Assembly (NCBI RefSeq): GCF_002159175.1
Contig: NZ_NFGZ01000009.1
Location: 57,606-121,605, forward strand
DNA: 64,000 nucleotides
Direction: 5' to 3'
Source: Flavonifractor sp. An92
GTDB taxonomy: Bacteria > Bacillota > Clostridia > Oscillospirales > Oscillospiraceae
The notes under the pieces were generated by a model that did no database searches, was not told the DNA's origin, and was given only the letters and a program-made list of their open reading frames with translations. Below are positions 22,385-31,548 of this stretch, piece by piece. A program made the translations under genes and the position numbers. The first letter of the stretch is position 1. Each line of letters begins with the position of its first letter.

Positions 22385-24577
22385 TCACGCGACTGCAGGG
22401 AGTGCCTGCGGCTGTATGACTTCCGTATTTTCCATTAAGTCGGCCAACAACACATCTGCCAGCAGACGGCCAGCCAGATGCCCAGTGTGGATAATCACAC
22501 GGTCTTTCTGCATCTGGATAAATTCTTCATTCCGCAGCTCACGGCTCCGCTCGGCCAGCTTCAGGTCGCAGCCGGTAAGTCGGGCTGCAATGACCTTCTG
22601 CCACTTCAGCAGGAATTCCGTTGCCTGTTCGATGTCCTCATATTGGCGGTCAAACAGGGTGCGTTTCTGCCTCACAGTACCATCCGGCTCGATTTCAAGC
22701 GTGTAGTAGGGGTCTTCCGGTTCATCCGTCCGGCGAAGGAACATGATGAAACTCTCCCGGCGCTCGATGCGCTCATAATACCGCTCGCCGCTTCCGTCAT
22801 TCCCGACGCAATGGTGGAGCATACGCCCCTCTTTGATGATGGCAAAGATGTTTTGAGGCGCAAGCACTGTGTAGTCGCCATCGCTGTAGGCATATTTTCC
22901 CTGCAGTTCCATGCAGATGTCGTTGACATGGGGATATTTCGCCGCCATTTTCGATGCCTGCTCCTCCAGACTCCCAGCTTCACTCTGAAGGACCAGTTCA
23001 TCGTGCCGCTGGCGCAGTTTGCGCACACGGTATACGATCTCATCACTGGTGTCATAGTGCAGCCGTTCTGCCATAGCAAGGTAGTCCTGCCAGGTGGTCA
23101 GCGCCTGCTGGCAGCTGCCATCGAAATACTTCTTTTGCCGTTCCAGATAATTTTTGATCTGTACCACGCTCATGCGGTCTGCGATAAACACCAGATCCCT
23201 GGGGCTGATCCGTTCTTTTTTGCTCCAGCACAGCATTTCATTCGTGATACACTGTCCCGTCCGCTTCTCAAGCTGCAGCCAGGCTAAAGTTTCTGTATCT
23301 CCGTCCAACTGGCGCAGGCGGCGGAATTTGGGCGTATCCAGACCAAGAGCTCGAATCAACCCTGGCTCGTTCGGATGCAGAACCAATTTTCGCACACGAT
23401 CACAGGAGTTGAAGCACTCGTTGGTCAGCTTCGGCAATCCAGCCTTCCAGATCTGCTCCATCTGGGGAAATTTTTCCCATACCGCCAAGTATTTTTCAGG
23501 ATCAGTGATGGGATGGCTTCGTACCCACTCAACCAAGCCGGTCTGGCGAAGTTCTTTTTTCCCCAGGCTGGGCAAAGTCTTTCCATACACCCGGCCAGAC
23601 TGATTCCAGCTATAGTTGTAATAGCAGGGGCTTCCCATGATCCAGCGCACTTCTCTTTGGCAGTACATTCCCCAGTAATAAGATCGGATTTCTCCGCTGC
23701 GGTCATAAATCGAACGCCGGATCTCTTGCCAATAAGGTTCACTATTGGGCAAACTGTGCTTTCGATAGGTCCTGTTCGCCCAGAATTCTCGGACAACAAA
23801 CCCATCTCTACACCGCTGGATAAGATAAGCATAATGCCTCTGCGTCTGAAAATAGCCAGTGCGGCCCAGCGCCTTAAAAACAACGGGATGCCGGCAACGG
23901 ATGCAATGTCCCTCTTTGTTGTGGTAGGGATGCCCGGAAATAGGCACCTCCTTCCCGCAGAAGGTGCAGTAGCCGGTTTTTGCTCCGCCGCGCTTGTAGT
24001 GGTAAAATATAAAATTTTCCCGCACGGCCACCTTGTCGGCCCAACGGCCCCAGTCTTTCGGCAATTCCGGTACCTGAGCAAGATCTTTGTCCCACGGGTC
24101 GGTGATTCGCCTATGACGCTGATCCAGCTGTTCTTCTCTCACTTTTCTTTGAAAATCGAGGATGCCGAAGTATCCGCCACGTTCGCTGGAAAAATACTGC
24201 TGCACCATATCTGAGTCTCCTGTACTCACCCAGCAAACCGCATCATAATCCTGTCCAGGCCATTCCAGTCTGTCCAGCTTGGCATCTCGCCACTTCTTAT
24301 CCAAATAGTCATAGGTAAGGAATTGGCGCTTCTTTTTATCAAGAAACACCTCATAGGCGGGATTGTCCCCATCCAATCGAAGATGATCCGGCAGATAAAG
24401 CGCCACCTTCAAAGTGCCGTTCTGAACCATGCAATTCATATAGCATTTATACTTCCGACGAATGCGGGTGTACCCGGAGTAGGTTCTCACTTTTTCCGGC
24501 TCGTCTTCAAGTGCCACTTTTTTCATTTCCGGGGATGCCGTCAGTTTTGGCATCCCCAGAAGAATAGATTTCTTCAA
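22385..24577 (-). CDS. PcfJ-like protein
   Basis: A 730-residue protein with the PcfJ-type core near the C terminus (about residues 590-660: GRMLHHCVGNDGSGERYYE, then SFIMFLRRTDEPEDPYYTLEI). A treble-clef-like zinc site is seen near residues 200-230 (YCTFCGKEV...HCIRCRHPV). PcfJ is known from the conjugative plasmid pCF10 and is common on Firmicutes integrative elements, but its biochemical role is not established. The start is TTG, overlapping the region just past the upstream gene's stop. It lies two genes after the PcfK-like gene, the usual pairing. Confidence 0.8.
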   Translation of the reverse strand: MKKSILLGMPKLTASPEMKKVALEDEPEKVRTYSGYTRIRRKYKCYMNCMVQNGTLKVALYLPDHLRLDGDNPAYEVFLDKKKRQFLTYDYLDKKWRDAKLDRLEWPGQDYDAVCWVSTGDSDMVQQYFSSERGGYFGILDFQRKVREEQLDQRHRRITDPWDKDLAQVPELPKDWGRWADKVAVRENFIFYHYKRGGAKTGYCTFCGKEVPISGHPYHNKEGHCIRCRHPVVFKALGRTGYFQTQRHYAYLIQRCRDGFVVREFWANRTYRKHSLPNSEPYWQEIRRSIYDRSGEIRSYYWGMYCQREVRWIMGSPCYYNYSWNQSGRVYGKTLPSLGKKELRQTGLVEWVRSHPITDPEKYLAVWEKFPQMEQIWKAGLPKLTNECFNSCDRVRKLVLHPNEPGLIRALGLDTPKFRRLRQLDGDTETLAWLQLEKRTGQCITNEMLCWSKKERISPRDLVFIADRMSVVQIKNYLERQKKYFDGSCQQALTTWQDYLAMAERLHYDTSDEIVYRVRKLRQRHDELVLQSEAGSLEEQASKMAAKYPHVNDICMELQGKYAYSDGDYTVLAPQNIFAIIKEGRMLHHCVGNDGSGERYYERIERRESFIMFLRRTDEPEDPYYTLEIEPDGTVRQKRTLFDRQYEDIEQATEFLLKWQKVIAARLTGCDLKLAERSRELRNEEFIQMQKDRVIIHTGHLAGRLLADVLLADLMENTEVIQPQALPAVA

Positions 24578-24578
24578 T

Positions 24579-25124
24579 TCATTTCACCGTCCTTTTTTCA
24601 AGATCGGCTCCATACCACTCATTGGGTCGGAGTTTCTTCCCATCAATGGTCGCCACCACGATCTGCTGGATACAGCCGGTGACCGGATCTTCCTTGGCAA
24701 ACGCTAACACATCACCTTTCCGGCTGCCTTGTGCAACAGGGTCAACACCACGCACAACAGCGTATCCACAACACGCCACAGCTTTGTCCTTCTTCACATG
24801 GCTGTTCCATTTCCGTTTCGGATGATCGGCCATAAACGCAAGGCCAAGGGTGAAAAGTTCTTCCTTGGTCAGCCGCCTAAGAACCGTCAATTCAGTGCAG
24901 GAAATCTTTGAGTCAAATTCGTCTTCATCAATGTCGCCGCCAGCGTTGACGATATAGTATTCCGAGTGATCCACATCACTGTAATAACTCAGGCAATCCA
25001 GAGGATCTTCCGCACAGTGAAAACCGTTTTGGCGGCAGTTGGCTTCTTTGGTTACGTTCAATCCCATCTGGAACTGATAGCCGATACAAACCATGCCAGG
25101 ATGAAACCCTTTGTACGCGATCAT
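24579..25124 (-). CDS. DUF7666-like protein
   Basis: A 181-residue protein whose first 90 residues match the pattern I associate with DUF7666, seen on phages and integrative elements: YKGFHPGMVCIGYQFQ, NGFHCAEDPLDCLSYY, then EYYIVNAGGDIDEDEFDSK. The C-terminal half (VACCGYAVVRGVDP; GDVLAFAKED) is separate and unknown. AAGGAGG precedes ATG. The function of the family is not known. Confidence 0.6.
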   Translation of the reverse strand: MIAYKGFHPGMVCIGYQFQMGLNVTKEANCRQNGFHCAEDPLDCLSYYSDVDHSEYYIVNAGGDIDEDEFDSKISCTELTVLRRLTKEELFTLGLAFMADHPKRKWNSHVKKDKAVACCGYAVVRGVDPVAQGSRKGDVLAFAKEDPVTGCIQQIVVATIDGKKLRPNEWYGADLEKRTVK

Positions 25125-25135
25125 ACGCTGCCTCC

Positions 25136-26098
25136 TTACCCAGCTTTTGCCACGCTGAAATCCAGCAAAGACATCTGGCCATCAGTAGAAGGCTTCTTTT
25201 CCGGCGCCGGCTTTGGTTCCGGCTTTTTCTTTTCGGCGGGCTTCTTTTCCGCCTTCTTTTTCTTGCCGGTATTTCCGGTAGTCTTGCCAATATAGGGCTT
25301 CGGCACAAACTTTTCCTCCTGCTCCTGGTCCTCCTTGGCATCCGGGTCGCGGAAATAATCTTCCGCCCACTGGTAGCACAAATCGTCCGGAATATCGCAG
25401 CCATAGCCTTGGCCGCCCTGTCCGGGCTGGATACCACTGGCCCTGAGCTCGTCCTGAACATAGTCCCACGCCTTCCGGCTGATGTACTGGAAGTAATGGA
25501 TCATGGTTTTCTTCGGGTGCATGGTGAGCCGGGCAAAAGCCGGATCATCCAGGCAGAGCGTCTGGATATACTCCGAAACGCACTCCTTCATATTCCGACG
25601 GGTCAGCTTTTCCACATCCTTACTGACACGTTGCATGGAGGCGGATACCACTTCATCATCGCTCATAGCGGAAAGGCGGTCCATCTGCTCCTGCAGGGCC
25701 CGCTTTTTCTCCGCCTGCTTGGCCTCCCATTCAGCCTTGCGTTTTGCTTCGGCAGCCTCATGCTCGGCACGGCGCTTTTCTTCATCGGCATCCTTGGACG
25801 CACCATTTCCGACGGGCACATCCGTTTTGATGTCAGCCGCATCGTCACATCCGCCATCCTCTTCCACGAGGTCATCCTCCGGCGCTTCCATCATCTCAGC
25901 GGAAACGGAGGAAGCCGCATCAGAACCAGGCTGTGGTGCAGCTTCGTTCAGGGGCTGGACAGACGAACTGCTGACCGGAGGCACCGGCAGCTCGTCAAAG
26001 CTTTCCTCTTCCTCAAAGGCATTTTCGCCCGTGAGTGCAGTTGCCGACGGTTTGCGTCCCTCCTGCATACCCAGCGACATTTCTGAAAAATATCCCAT
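25136..26098 (-). CDS. PcfK/AcrIIA9-like protein
   Basis: A 320-residue protein in three parts: an acidic disordered N terminus (1-85), a charged coiled coil rich in Lys/Glu/Ala (about 100-140), and a PcfK-type helical domain (about 155-250: MKECVSEYIQTLC, FARLTMHPKKTMIHYFQYIS, WAEDYFRDPDAKED), then a Lys/Pro-rich tail ending in DGQMSLLDF. Proteins of this pattern are also annotated as AcrIIA9-family Cas9 inhibitors. Whether this copy inhibits Cas9 cannot be known from sequence. The start is MGYFSEM because AGGAG lies 6 bases upstream. The MSLLDF end resembles a sliding-clamp binding peptide (Q-x-x-L-F-like, QMSLLDF). Confidence 0.65.
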   Translation of the reverse strand: MGYFSEMSLGMQEGRKPSATALTGENAFEEEESFDELPVPPVSSSSVQPLNEAAPQPGSDAASSVSAEMMEAPEDDLVEEDGGCDDAADIKTDVPVGNGASKDADEEKRRAEHEAAEAKRKAEWEAKQAEKKRALQEQMDRLSAMSDDEVVSASMQRVSKDVEKLTRRNMKECVSEYIQTLCLDDPAFARLTMHPKKTMIHYFQYISRKAWDYVQDELRASGIQPGQGGQGYGCDIPDDLCYQWAEDYFRDPDAKEDQEQEEKFVPKPYIGKTTGNTGKKKKAEKKPAEKKKPEPKPAPEKKPSTDGQMSLLDFSVAKAG

Positions 26099-26126
26099 AG
26101 TGAACTCCTTTCTGTAAACAAAAAAC

Positions 26127-26157
26127 GGCATGGACGGGCCAAAGCCCATTCCATGCC
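26127..26157 (-). terminator. Intrinsic terminator in front of the PcfK-like gene
   Basis: On the minus strand an 8-bp stem (26157-26150 with 26134-26127) plus an inner GGGC/GCCC pair is followed by GTTTTTTG. It lies between the 87-residue gene and the PcfK-like gene, so part of the transcription of this operon should stop here. Confidence 0.7.
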
Positions 26158-26170
26158 ATCGTTACCTGTA

Positions 26171-26434
26171 TCACAGCACATAGAACAAAGTGCTGAAGCT
26201 GTCAAAGCAGTAGCAGACCACATTGGGGTACTGCTCCGCCCATTCTTTGATTTGTTCCTGTACTGCCTGCGCCACCAGCTGTGCCGAAATATTCCAGGGC
26301 GGCGGAACTGTCACCGTGAAATATCCCTGTTCTATGCTGGGGCGAACATCCGCATTCAGCTGAACGCATTGCTCCAAAAGTGCTTCCAACTGTCCCTTCT
26401 TCGTTCCTTTTACAACAACCATCAATCTGCTCAT
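26171..26434 (-). CDS. Small hypothetical protein (87 aa)
   Basis: An 87-residue protein with alternating strand/helix pattern (RLMVVVKGTKKGQLEALLEQ; YFTVTVPPPWN; VVCYCFDSF). It overlaps the TOPRIM-like gene by 4 bases (ATGA). No family recognised. Confidence 0.55.
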   Translation of the reverse strand: MSRLMVVVKGTKKGQLEALLEQCVQLNADVRPSIEQGYFTVTVPPPWNISAQLVAQAVQEQIKEWAEQYPNVVCYCFDSFSTLFYVL

Positions 26435-27522
26435 GCTCCTCCCGAAACCTTCTTTTTGGCGAGCATCGGAGAAAACTTTACCTGCTGAAACTGTGTATCT
26501 CCGTTCACATAGTAGTAAATTCGTTTCATGGGATACTCCAGCTCCACAACATCGGAAAGCGACATTGGCCGTCCGTTGCAGTCTTCTGGCAACTCCACGC
26601 TGAGTTCTGAAAACAGGCGTTTCAATATCTCGGCATCACTTTGATTGGTAGGACAATAGACTTCCCCCGTCCAGACCATACAATATTGAGCCGCGGGCGG
26701 CTGCTCATAGCCGGCCTTTCTTACCGCTTCCATATCCTTGAAAGCAAAGGGAATCGCTCTCTGCTCGTCCAGTTCCAGCTGATAGAGCACAAATCGCTGT
26801 TTCCTGCGCTGGGGTTCCAGAAGGATGCCAAGCGCCTCCCTGCCATGGCGCAGAAAAGCTTCATGCTCTTCCCGGGTCAGGCCCAAATATTCGGTCAAAC
26901 TGATATTCCTCTCCGCCAGGTGCTGCCATTGCTCGGTGCAGTCCTCAATATGCGCCAACTCACACCAGCCATTGAGGTACTGTTCTTTGAATGTCTTTCT
27001 TTCCAACTCCTTTCTTCGCTGATTTTCCCGGCGCAAGGCAAGCTGCCAATCATCAAATCCCTTATAGTTGGGGTTCCAGGTCAGCCGCCTGCAATTCATT
27101 CCGTACTTTCGGGCTGTCAGATAGATTTTTGATGCTCCCGCCATGGTCATTTGGTTATTGTACTTGTCCATATCGTGGGCTTCGATGATCTCCTCTGTAC
27201 CGCTCTGCGCCAGAAGGGCAAATAATGGGTCCAGCGGACTTGTGTTATTGGCTCCGGCAATCGCAGCAAATGTGCGTCCAGTCAAACAGTGGGATATGTC
27301 GGCTTTCAGCAACCCCTCAATGACATACACCACACGGGCAGACGGATCACCAACCAGGTGTACCGGGCTTCCCGATGAAGCGCCGTCCCTCTTGGAAGAA
27401 GAAGAGAACCAGATGTATTTGGCGCCAGCTTTTTCCGGCGGGTCATCTTTGTCCTTCAGCGGCACATCCAGCATGATTTGAAACCCCTGTAATCTGCCGT
27501 CAAAACCAACGGCTGGAATCAA
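26431..27522 (-). CDS. DUF3854/TOPRIM-like primase part, out of frame with the CHC2 part
   Basis: 363 codons open from a TTG with no convincing ribosome-binding site. The N-terminal half is DUF3854/TOPRIM-like: VVYVIEGLLKADIS (Glu of the metal site), FAAIAGANN, then IIEAHDMDKYNN (Asp-x-Asp). The rest is helical and binding-like. Sequence identity continues smoothly from the preceding CHC2 gene if one base is added to the A6 run at 27540-27545: that frame reads YKKTSGILIPAVGFDGR across the junction. So this is best seen as the second half of a CHC2-TOPRIM primase of about 595 residues, either interrupted by a one-base deletion or joined by ribosomal frameshifting. Confidence 0.7.
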   Translation of the reverse strand: MIPAVGFDGRLQGFQIMLDVPLKDKDDPPEKAGAKYIWFSSSSKRDGASSGSPVHLVGDPSARVVYVIEGLLKADISHCLTGRTFAAIAGANNTSPLDPLFALLAQSGTEEIIEAHDMDKYNNQMTMAGASKIYLTARKYGMNCRRLTWNPNYKGFDDWQLALRRENQRRKELERKTFKEQYLNGWCELAHIEDCTEQWQHLAERNISLTEYLGLTREEHEAFLRHGREALGILLEPQRRKQRFVLYQLELDEQRAIPFAFKDMEAVRKAGYEQPPAAQYCMVWTGEVYCPTNQSDAEILKRLFSELSVELPEDCNGRPMSLSDVVELEYPMKRIYYYVNGDTQFQQVKFSPMLAKKKVSGGA

Positions 27523-28208
27523 AATTCCAGATGTTTTTTATAGAAGGCCATGGTCCAGTAGCCGCAGTCATCGCGGTAGAACCCCGGGACACCTTCCACC
27601 TTACAACCCATTTTTATCAGACGCGCCGTAATAGAGCGGCACAAAAAGGGCGGTGGAGTGCTCTTAAAGCCCAGCGATTCGATTTGTTCATCAGACAGCC
27701 CGCGCTTGGGCGAACGAAGATGCTCCCTATGAGCTGGCCGCAGTGTAAGCTGGGCCAACAGCAGGGACAGCGTCTGATGGATCTCCGCAGGACTTGCTTT
27801 TTCTGACTGCGGCACAGTTTTTCGCTCGGAAGTAGAATGACAGCCGGCGTCAGCCCGGGCCCCCGAAAGCGAGGACCCGGTGCTGGCCGTCAGCTTAGGA
27901 GCTTCATTCCCGGAGCGTATATGTTCTTCATGGCAGTTGTCGCACAAAGCTTCTGCTATTTCCCAATAAGCGTCCGAGGTCGTCGTATTGTTGAGCCGTG
28001 CATACAGCCCAAGCATTCCGCCATGCTCGCCGCAGTAATTGCAGCGCCACACATTTTTGACGAAATTGACATTCATCTTACCCCGACGGTCGCCACAGAA
28101 CGGGCAATCCACATAGACACTATTTGACTGCTGGCGCCTGATACGCAGGTGCAGCAGTTCCACGACATCCATGATATTGAACGGAAATTCATCCGGGTAT
28201 GAGCCCAT
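27519..28208 (-). CDS. CHC2 zinc-finger primase part
   Basis: A 229-residue product whose N terminus is a DnaG-type CHC2 zinc-binding domain: CPFCGDRRGKMNVN and WRCNYCGEHGGMLGLYARL (Cys-x2-Cys ... Cys-x2-Cys). A Ser/Thr-rich linker follows, then a helical module (LRSPKRGLSDEQIESLGFKS; CKVEGVPGFYRDDCGYWTM). GGAGG precedes ATG. It ends abruptly five codons after the A6 run where the TOPRIM half continues in another frame. Together the two halves would prime DNA synthesis for the element. Confidence 0.8.
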   Translation of the reverse strand: MGSYPDEFPFNIMDVVELLHLRIRRQQSNSVYVDCPFCGDRRGKMNVNFVKNVWRCNYCGEHGGMLGLYARLNNTTTSDAYWEIAEALCDNCHEEHIRSGNEAPKLTASTGSSLSGARADAGCHSTSERKTVPQSEKASPAEIHQTLSLLLAQLTLRPAHREHLRSPKRGLSDEQIESLGFKSTPPPFLCRSITARLIKMGCKVEGVPGFYRDDCGYWTMAFYKKHLEF

Positions 28209-28246
28209 CTGTCATTCCTCCCTTTGTACCCACGCTGGGGTTCATA

Positions 28247-29269
28247 TCAGCCGGCCTTCTGGAGAGAATCGAGCACCAGCTGGGCGGCAGCGCGCACCAG
28301 GTTGTTCTTGCTCTTGCCCGGAATGAGATAAAAGCGCAAATTGACCGGGCGTTTCTCCGCCACCTGTGCAATCGTCATGCCACGGCAGATGCCATCATCC
28401 ACAACGACCTGTCTGGCCTGTTCCAGCGTCATCACCTGCAGAAGCTCTTCCACAGGAGTATTCTGCGTGTAGGCCGGAGCCTCGTCCTGCGCAGGCGCAT
28501 CGTTGCCCTTGGGTTCGATTCGCATCTCAGCCTTTTGGGCGGGCAGCGGCAGTTCATCCGTCTGCTCCACAGCTCCCGGTTCAGCGGCAGCCATCACAGT
28601 ATCCGTGGGCACCACTTTCTCCGCCTTAACAGGCTCCACCGGCAGCCGCTGTTCCACCGACTCCACAGGCGGGGCCGTCACAGCCGTTTTCGGGGCCACA
28701 GACGCCCTCTGCTGCGTTTTAAGGTCGCTGGCAGGGGAATCACCAACAGCGGGCGCAACAGGCTTCTGAGGGGTATTGACAGGCGCCTGACGCGGTTCCG
28801 TGCGCTCCACCTGAACAGGGACAGTCTCAGCCGCCTTTTTCTCGGCGGCGTTGGCTTTCTTCTGCTCGGCGGCGGCCTGTGCGTCGGCGTTGATGAGCTG
28901 AATACCGAAGCCGGCATCCGTGAGAGCCTGACTCAAAGCCTCATTCTGTGCGCCTCGGATAAAGTCACGGTTGTCCTGAAGCTGCTGTTGGGCCACGCTC
29001 ATGCTGAAAGGCTCGGCATCGCCACGATCCAAAAACACCCGGGCCTCGAAAATCGCCATCTGTTCGGTGATCCGCAGCGCCGTCACGCGCATACGGCCAT
29101 TGGGATGGGCCATACGGAACCACAGCTTCTGATAGGGCAGATCCAGTCTCATGCTATCCTTGGTGCGGCGGAGGAACTTGAGACGGTCAAAGCCCGGCAC
29201 CTTCCTGTTAAATAAAATAGGAGACGCACTGTGCTTTTTCTGCACTTTGCGTCCCTTTTTAACCTGCAT
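28247..29269 (-). CDS. Candidate single-strand annealing protein (Rad52/RecT-like pattern), proline/alanine-rich tail
   Basis: A 340-residue protein. Residues about 40-125 have the pattern of phage annealases: a strand-rich part (YQKLWFRMAHPNGRMRVTAL), AIFEARVFLDRGD, then a helix ending in an Ala-x-x-x-Ala-x-x-Ala-Gly-Phe-Gly run (ALSQALTDAGFGIQL). The middle (about 130-260) is Pro/Ala/Glu/Lys-rich and disordered; the C terminus (about 265-340) is a small helical domain (LEQARQVVVDDGI). Position next to RecD2-like and YqaJ genes supports a recombination role. The family call is inference; an SSB-like role is an alternative. It overlaps the RecD2-like gene by 11 bases. Confidence 0.5.
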   Translation of the reverse strand: MQVKKGRKVQKKHSASPILFNRKVPGFDRLKFLRRTKDSMRLDLPYQKLWFRMAHPNGRMRVTALRITEQMAIFEARVFLDRGDAEPFSMSVAQQQLQDNRDFIRGAQNEALSQALTDAGFGIQLINADAQAAAEQKKANAAEKKAAETVPVQVERTEPRQAPVNTPQKPVAPAVGDSPASDLKTQQRASVAPKTAVTAPPVESVEQRLPVEPVKAEKVVPTDTVMAAAEPGAVEQTDELPLPAQKAEMRIEPKGNDAPAQDEAPAYTQNTPVEELLQVMTLEQARQVVVDDGICRGMTIAQVAEKRPVNLRFYLIPGKSKNNLVRAAAQLVLDSLQKAG

Positions 29270-31532
29270 GTTTCAATTCTTTTTTCGCTTCATTCGGGAG
29301 CGGAATACCGGCACGTCTGGCATAGGCCTTAAAGTACATGTCGATGCGTGCGCCCAGCAGCGTATTTCGCTTGCTGATCTCGTTGCGGTGAATCGCCATG
29401 AACAGCACCTGCTTCTGTCCAATCAGCACCACACGCTTTTTAGCACGGGTGATTCCGGTATAGAGCAGATTGCGGTAGAGCATGATGCTATGCGCTTTCA
29501 AAAGCGGCATGATAACCGTTTCATACTCAGAACCCATAGACTTATGGATGGTGGTGGCATAGGCAAGGTCCAGATTGACCATATCCTCTACGCTGTATTC
29601 CAGTTCCCGGCCAACTCCAAAATCGAGGCCCACACGCTTTCCGTTCTCCCCGTCTTTGATATAACGGATAAAGCCCAGATCGCCATTGGATACCTTTGCT
29701 GTGTTCTTGGTCTGCATAATACGGTCATTGACCCGAAAAACCTTGACACCGATTTTGATCTCGTCTTCGGCGGATCGGAACGGGTTGACCACTTCACGGA
29801 TAGTCTCATTGAGCTGTTCCGCCGATGCCGCACCTTCTGAGCGAAAGGGCGACAGGATCTGCACTCGGTCGATGCCGCTTTCTTCAATCTCTCTGCAATA
29901 ACGGGAGATGATCCGCTCGGCGGCATCCGCCTGGTTATCGCTTGCCATAAACATAAAATCCGGCCCATAGTACAGCTTGGTATTGCCCTCGTTGATGAAC
30001 TTGGCATTGTAGGCAATCAAGCTGTCTTTGGACTGACGGAAAATCTGATCCAGCACGGTGACAGGCACCAACTCACAGTCGATCAGCTCACGGAACACAT
30101 TTCCGGCTCCCACGCTGGGGAACTGATCCGGGTCGCCTACAAGCACGATTCGTGCACCGTCCTTGATACGAGAGAAGAATTTATCTGCCAGCCACATATC
30201 TACCATGGAAAACTCGTCCACAATGATCAGGTCAGCCGACAACGGCTCCTGTTGTTTGGTTCGGTTGACATCGTCCTCTTCGCTGCCGAGGCCCAACCCG
30301 CTGTGAAGCGTCCGGGCCATATCAAAGCCGGTGCTCTCTGCCATACGACGGCTGGCTCTGCCCGTCGGCGCCATCAAGACGATTTGGCCATCAGGGTGCA
30401 GCCGGCGGTATACCTCCAGGATCGTTTTCAGAACCGTCGTTTTGCCGGTACCGGGAGAGCCTGTGATAATGGAAAGATTGTGGCGATACGCCGCATAGAC
30501 GGCAGCCTCCTGTTTGGAGGACAACACCACGCCCATCTCACGCTTGACCCGTTCCAACACCCGCTCAATCCGCTCCGGTTCTGACGGCTCCACCAACCGC
30601 ATGGCAATGCGGCGGGCGGTTTCGTCCTCCTGTGCAAACACCCGGGGCAGATAGATGTTATCCTTGACCGACACTACTTCTCCTTTAAGGATCATGTCTT
30701 GCAGTACATCTGCGACTTCCTGCGCCTGAAGGCGAAGTGCCGGCACCGGAATCTTGTTGTTGAGCAGCCGAAGCGCCTCTTTCTGTATGGTTTCCCTGAG
30801 CAAGAACAGGTGCCCTTTAGCTCCTTTACCATCTTCCAGCGCCCAGAACAGCGCACCCTTGACCCGCATGGGGGCATGAAGGTCACCGCCGTTCTTCTGA
30901 ACAATGGCGTCTACACGCAGAAAGCCGAACCCGGATATCTGGCACAGCTCAAACGGACTCTTTTTCAAGATGTCTACGCTGGCAGGCCCGAAATACTGAT
31001 AAATCTTGAGCGCAGTTTTCGGCGTGATTTTGAACGGGGAAAGCAGGGTCATCAGATCCTGCAGCATCCGGCTCTCCGCATAGGAGGTCTTGATGTCCTC
31101 CAGCTTGCTTTCCGTGATACCTTTGATTTCCAAGAGCCGTTCCGGCTGGTTTTGCAGAATATCCAGCGTGTCCTCGCCAAACCGGGCGACAATCAGCGCG
31201 GCGGTTGCGGGCCCGATGCCTTTGATAAGACCCGATGCCAGATACCCCTCCACACCGCTTTTGGTGCGGGGGACGATCTCGCGCCACTGCTCCACCTGAA
31301 GCTGCATACCATACTTACCCTGCTTCCATTCACCATCCAGTTCCAGCTCCACCGCATCCGTACGGGGCAGTTCATAACCGGTCGCCACAAAACGGATCAG
31401 ATGGTCTCTGTACCGCCGGGTAGAACGGGCCTCCTGCGGCACCTCTTTGTCGGCAGTCTTCACACTAATAATGCAGAACCGATTTGTCGGGTTGTGATAA
31501 ATCGTCCCGTCATAAGTTCCTCTGTGGATCAC
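29259..31532 (-). CDS. RecD2-like DNA helicase
   Basis: A 757-residue superfamily 1B helicase: N-terminal OB-like region (YDGTIYHNPTNRFCIISV), helix-hairpin-helix repeats (SGLIKGIGPATAALI at 100-114 and two more to about 210), then the motor with Walker A GSPGTGKTT (358-366), Walker B LIIVDEFSM (about 435-443), motif III VLVGDPDQFPSVGAG and a C-terminal 2A domain (ATTIHKSMGSEY; LLYTGITRAKKRV). This is the RecBC-independent RecD2 layout, 5'-3' unwinding in known relatives. The start is GTG with AAAGGAGGG 9 bases upstream. It lies between the YqaJ exonuclease and the candidate annealase in a coupled operon. Confidence 0.92.
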   Translation of the reverse strand: MIHRGTYDGTIYHNPTNRFCIISVKTADKEVPQEARSTRRYRDHLIRFVATGYELPRTDAVELELDGEWKQGKYGMQLQVEQWREIVPRTKSGVEGYLASGLIKGIGPATAALIVARFGEDTLDILQNQPERLLEIKGITESKLEDIKTSYAESRMLQDLMTLLSPFKITPKTALKIYQYFGPASVDILKKSPFELCQISGFGFLRVDAIVQKNGGDLHAPMRVKGALFWALEDGKGAKGHLFLLRETIQKEALRLLNNKIPVPALRLQAQEVADVLQDMILKGEVVSVKDNIYLPRVFAQEDETARRIAMRLVEPSEPERIERVLERVKREMGVVLSSKQEAAVYAAYRHNLSIITGSPGTGKTTVLKTILEVYRRLHPDGQIVLMAPTGRASRRMAESTGFDMARTLHSGLGLGSEEDDVNRTKQQEPLSADLIIVDEFSMVDMWLADKFFSRIKDGARIVLVGDPDQFPSVGAGNVFRELIDCELVPVTVLDQIFRQSKDSLIAYNAKFINEGNTKLYYGPDFMFMASDNQADAAERIISRYCREIEESGIDRVQILSPFRSEGAASAEQLNETIREVVNPFRSAEDEIKIGVKVFRVNDRIMQTKNTAKVSNGDLGFIRYIKDGENGKRVGLDFGVGRELEYSVEDMVNLDLAYATTIHKSMGSEYETVIMPLLKAHSIMLYRNLLYTGITRAKKRVVLIGQKQVLFMAIHRNEISKRNTLLGARIDMYFKAYARRAGIPLPNEAKKELKHAG

Positions 31533-31548
31533 TTCTTTTTTCCCTCCT

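Noticed and set aside
27537..27548. Canonical X-XXY-YYZ -1 slippery heptamer at the primase split
   Set aside because: AAAAAAC is present, but its codon phase is wrong for the classical tandem-slip site; only single-tRNA slippage on AAA-AAA remains possible.
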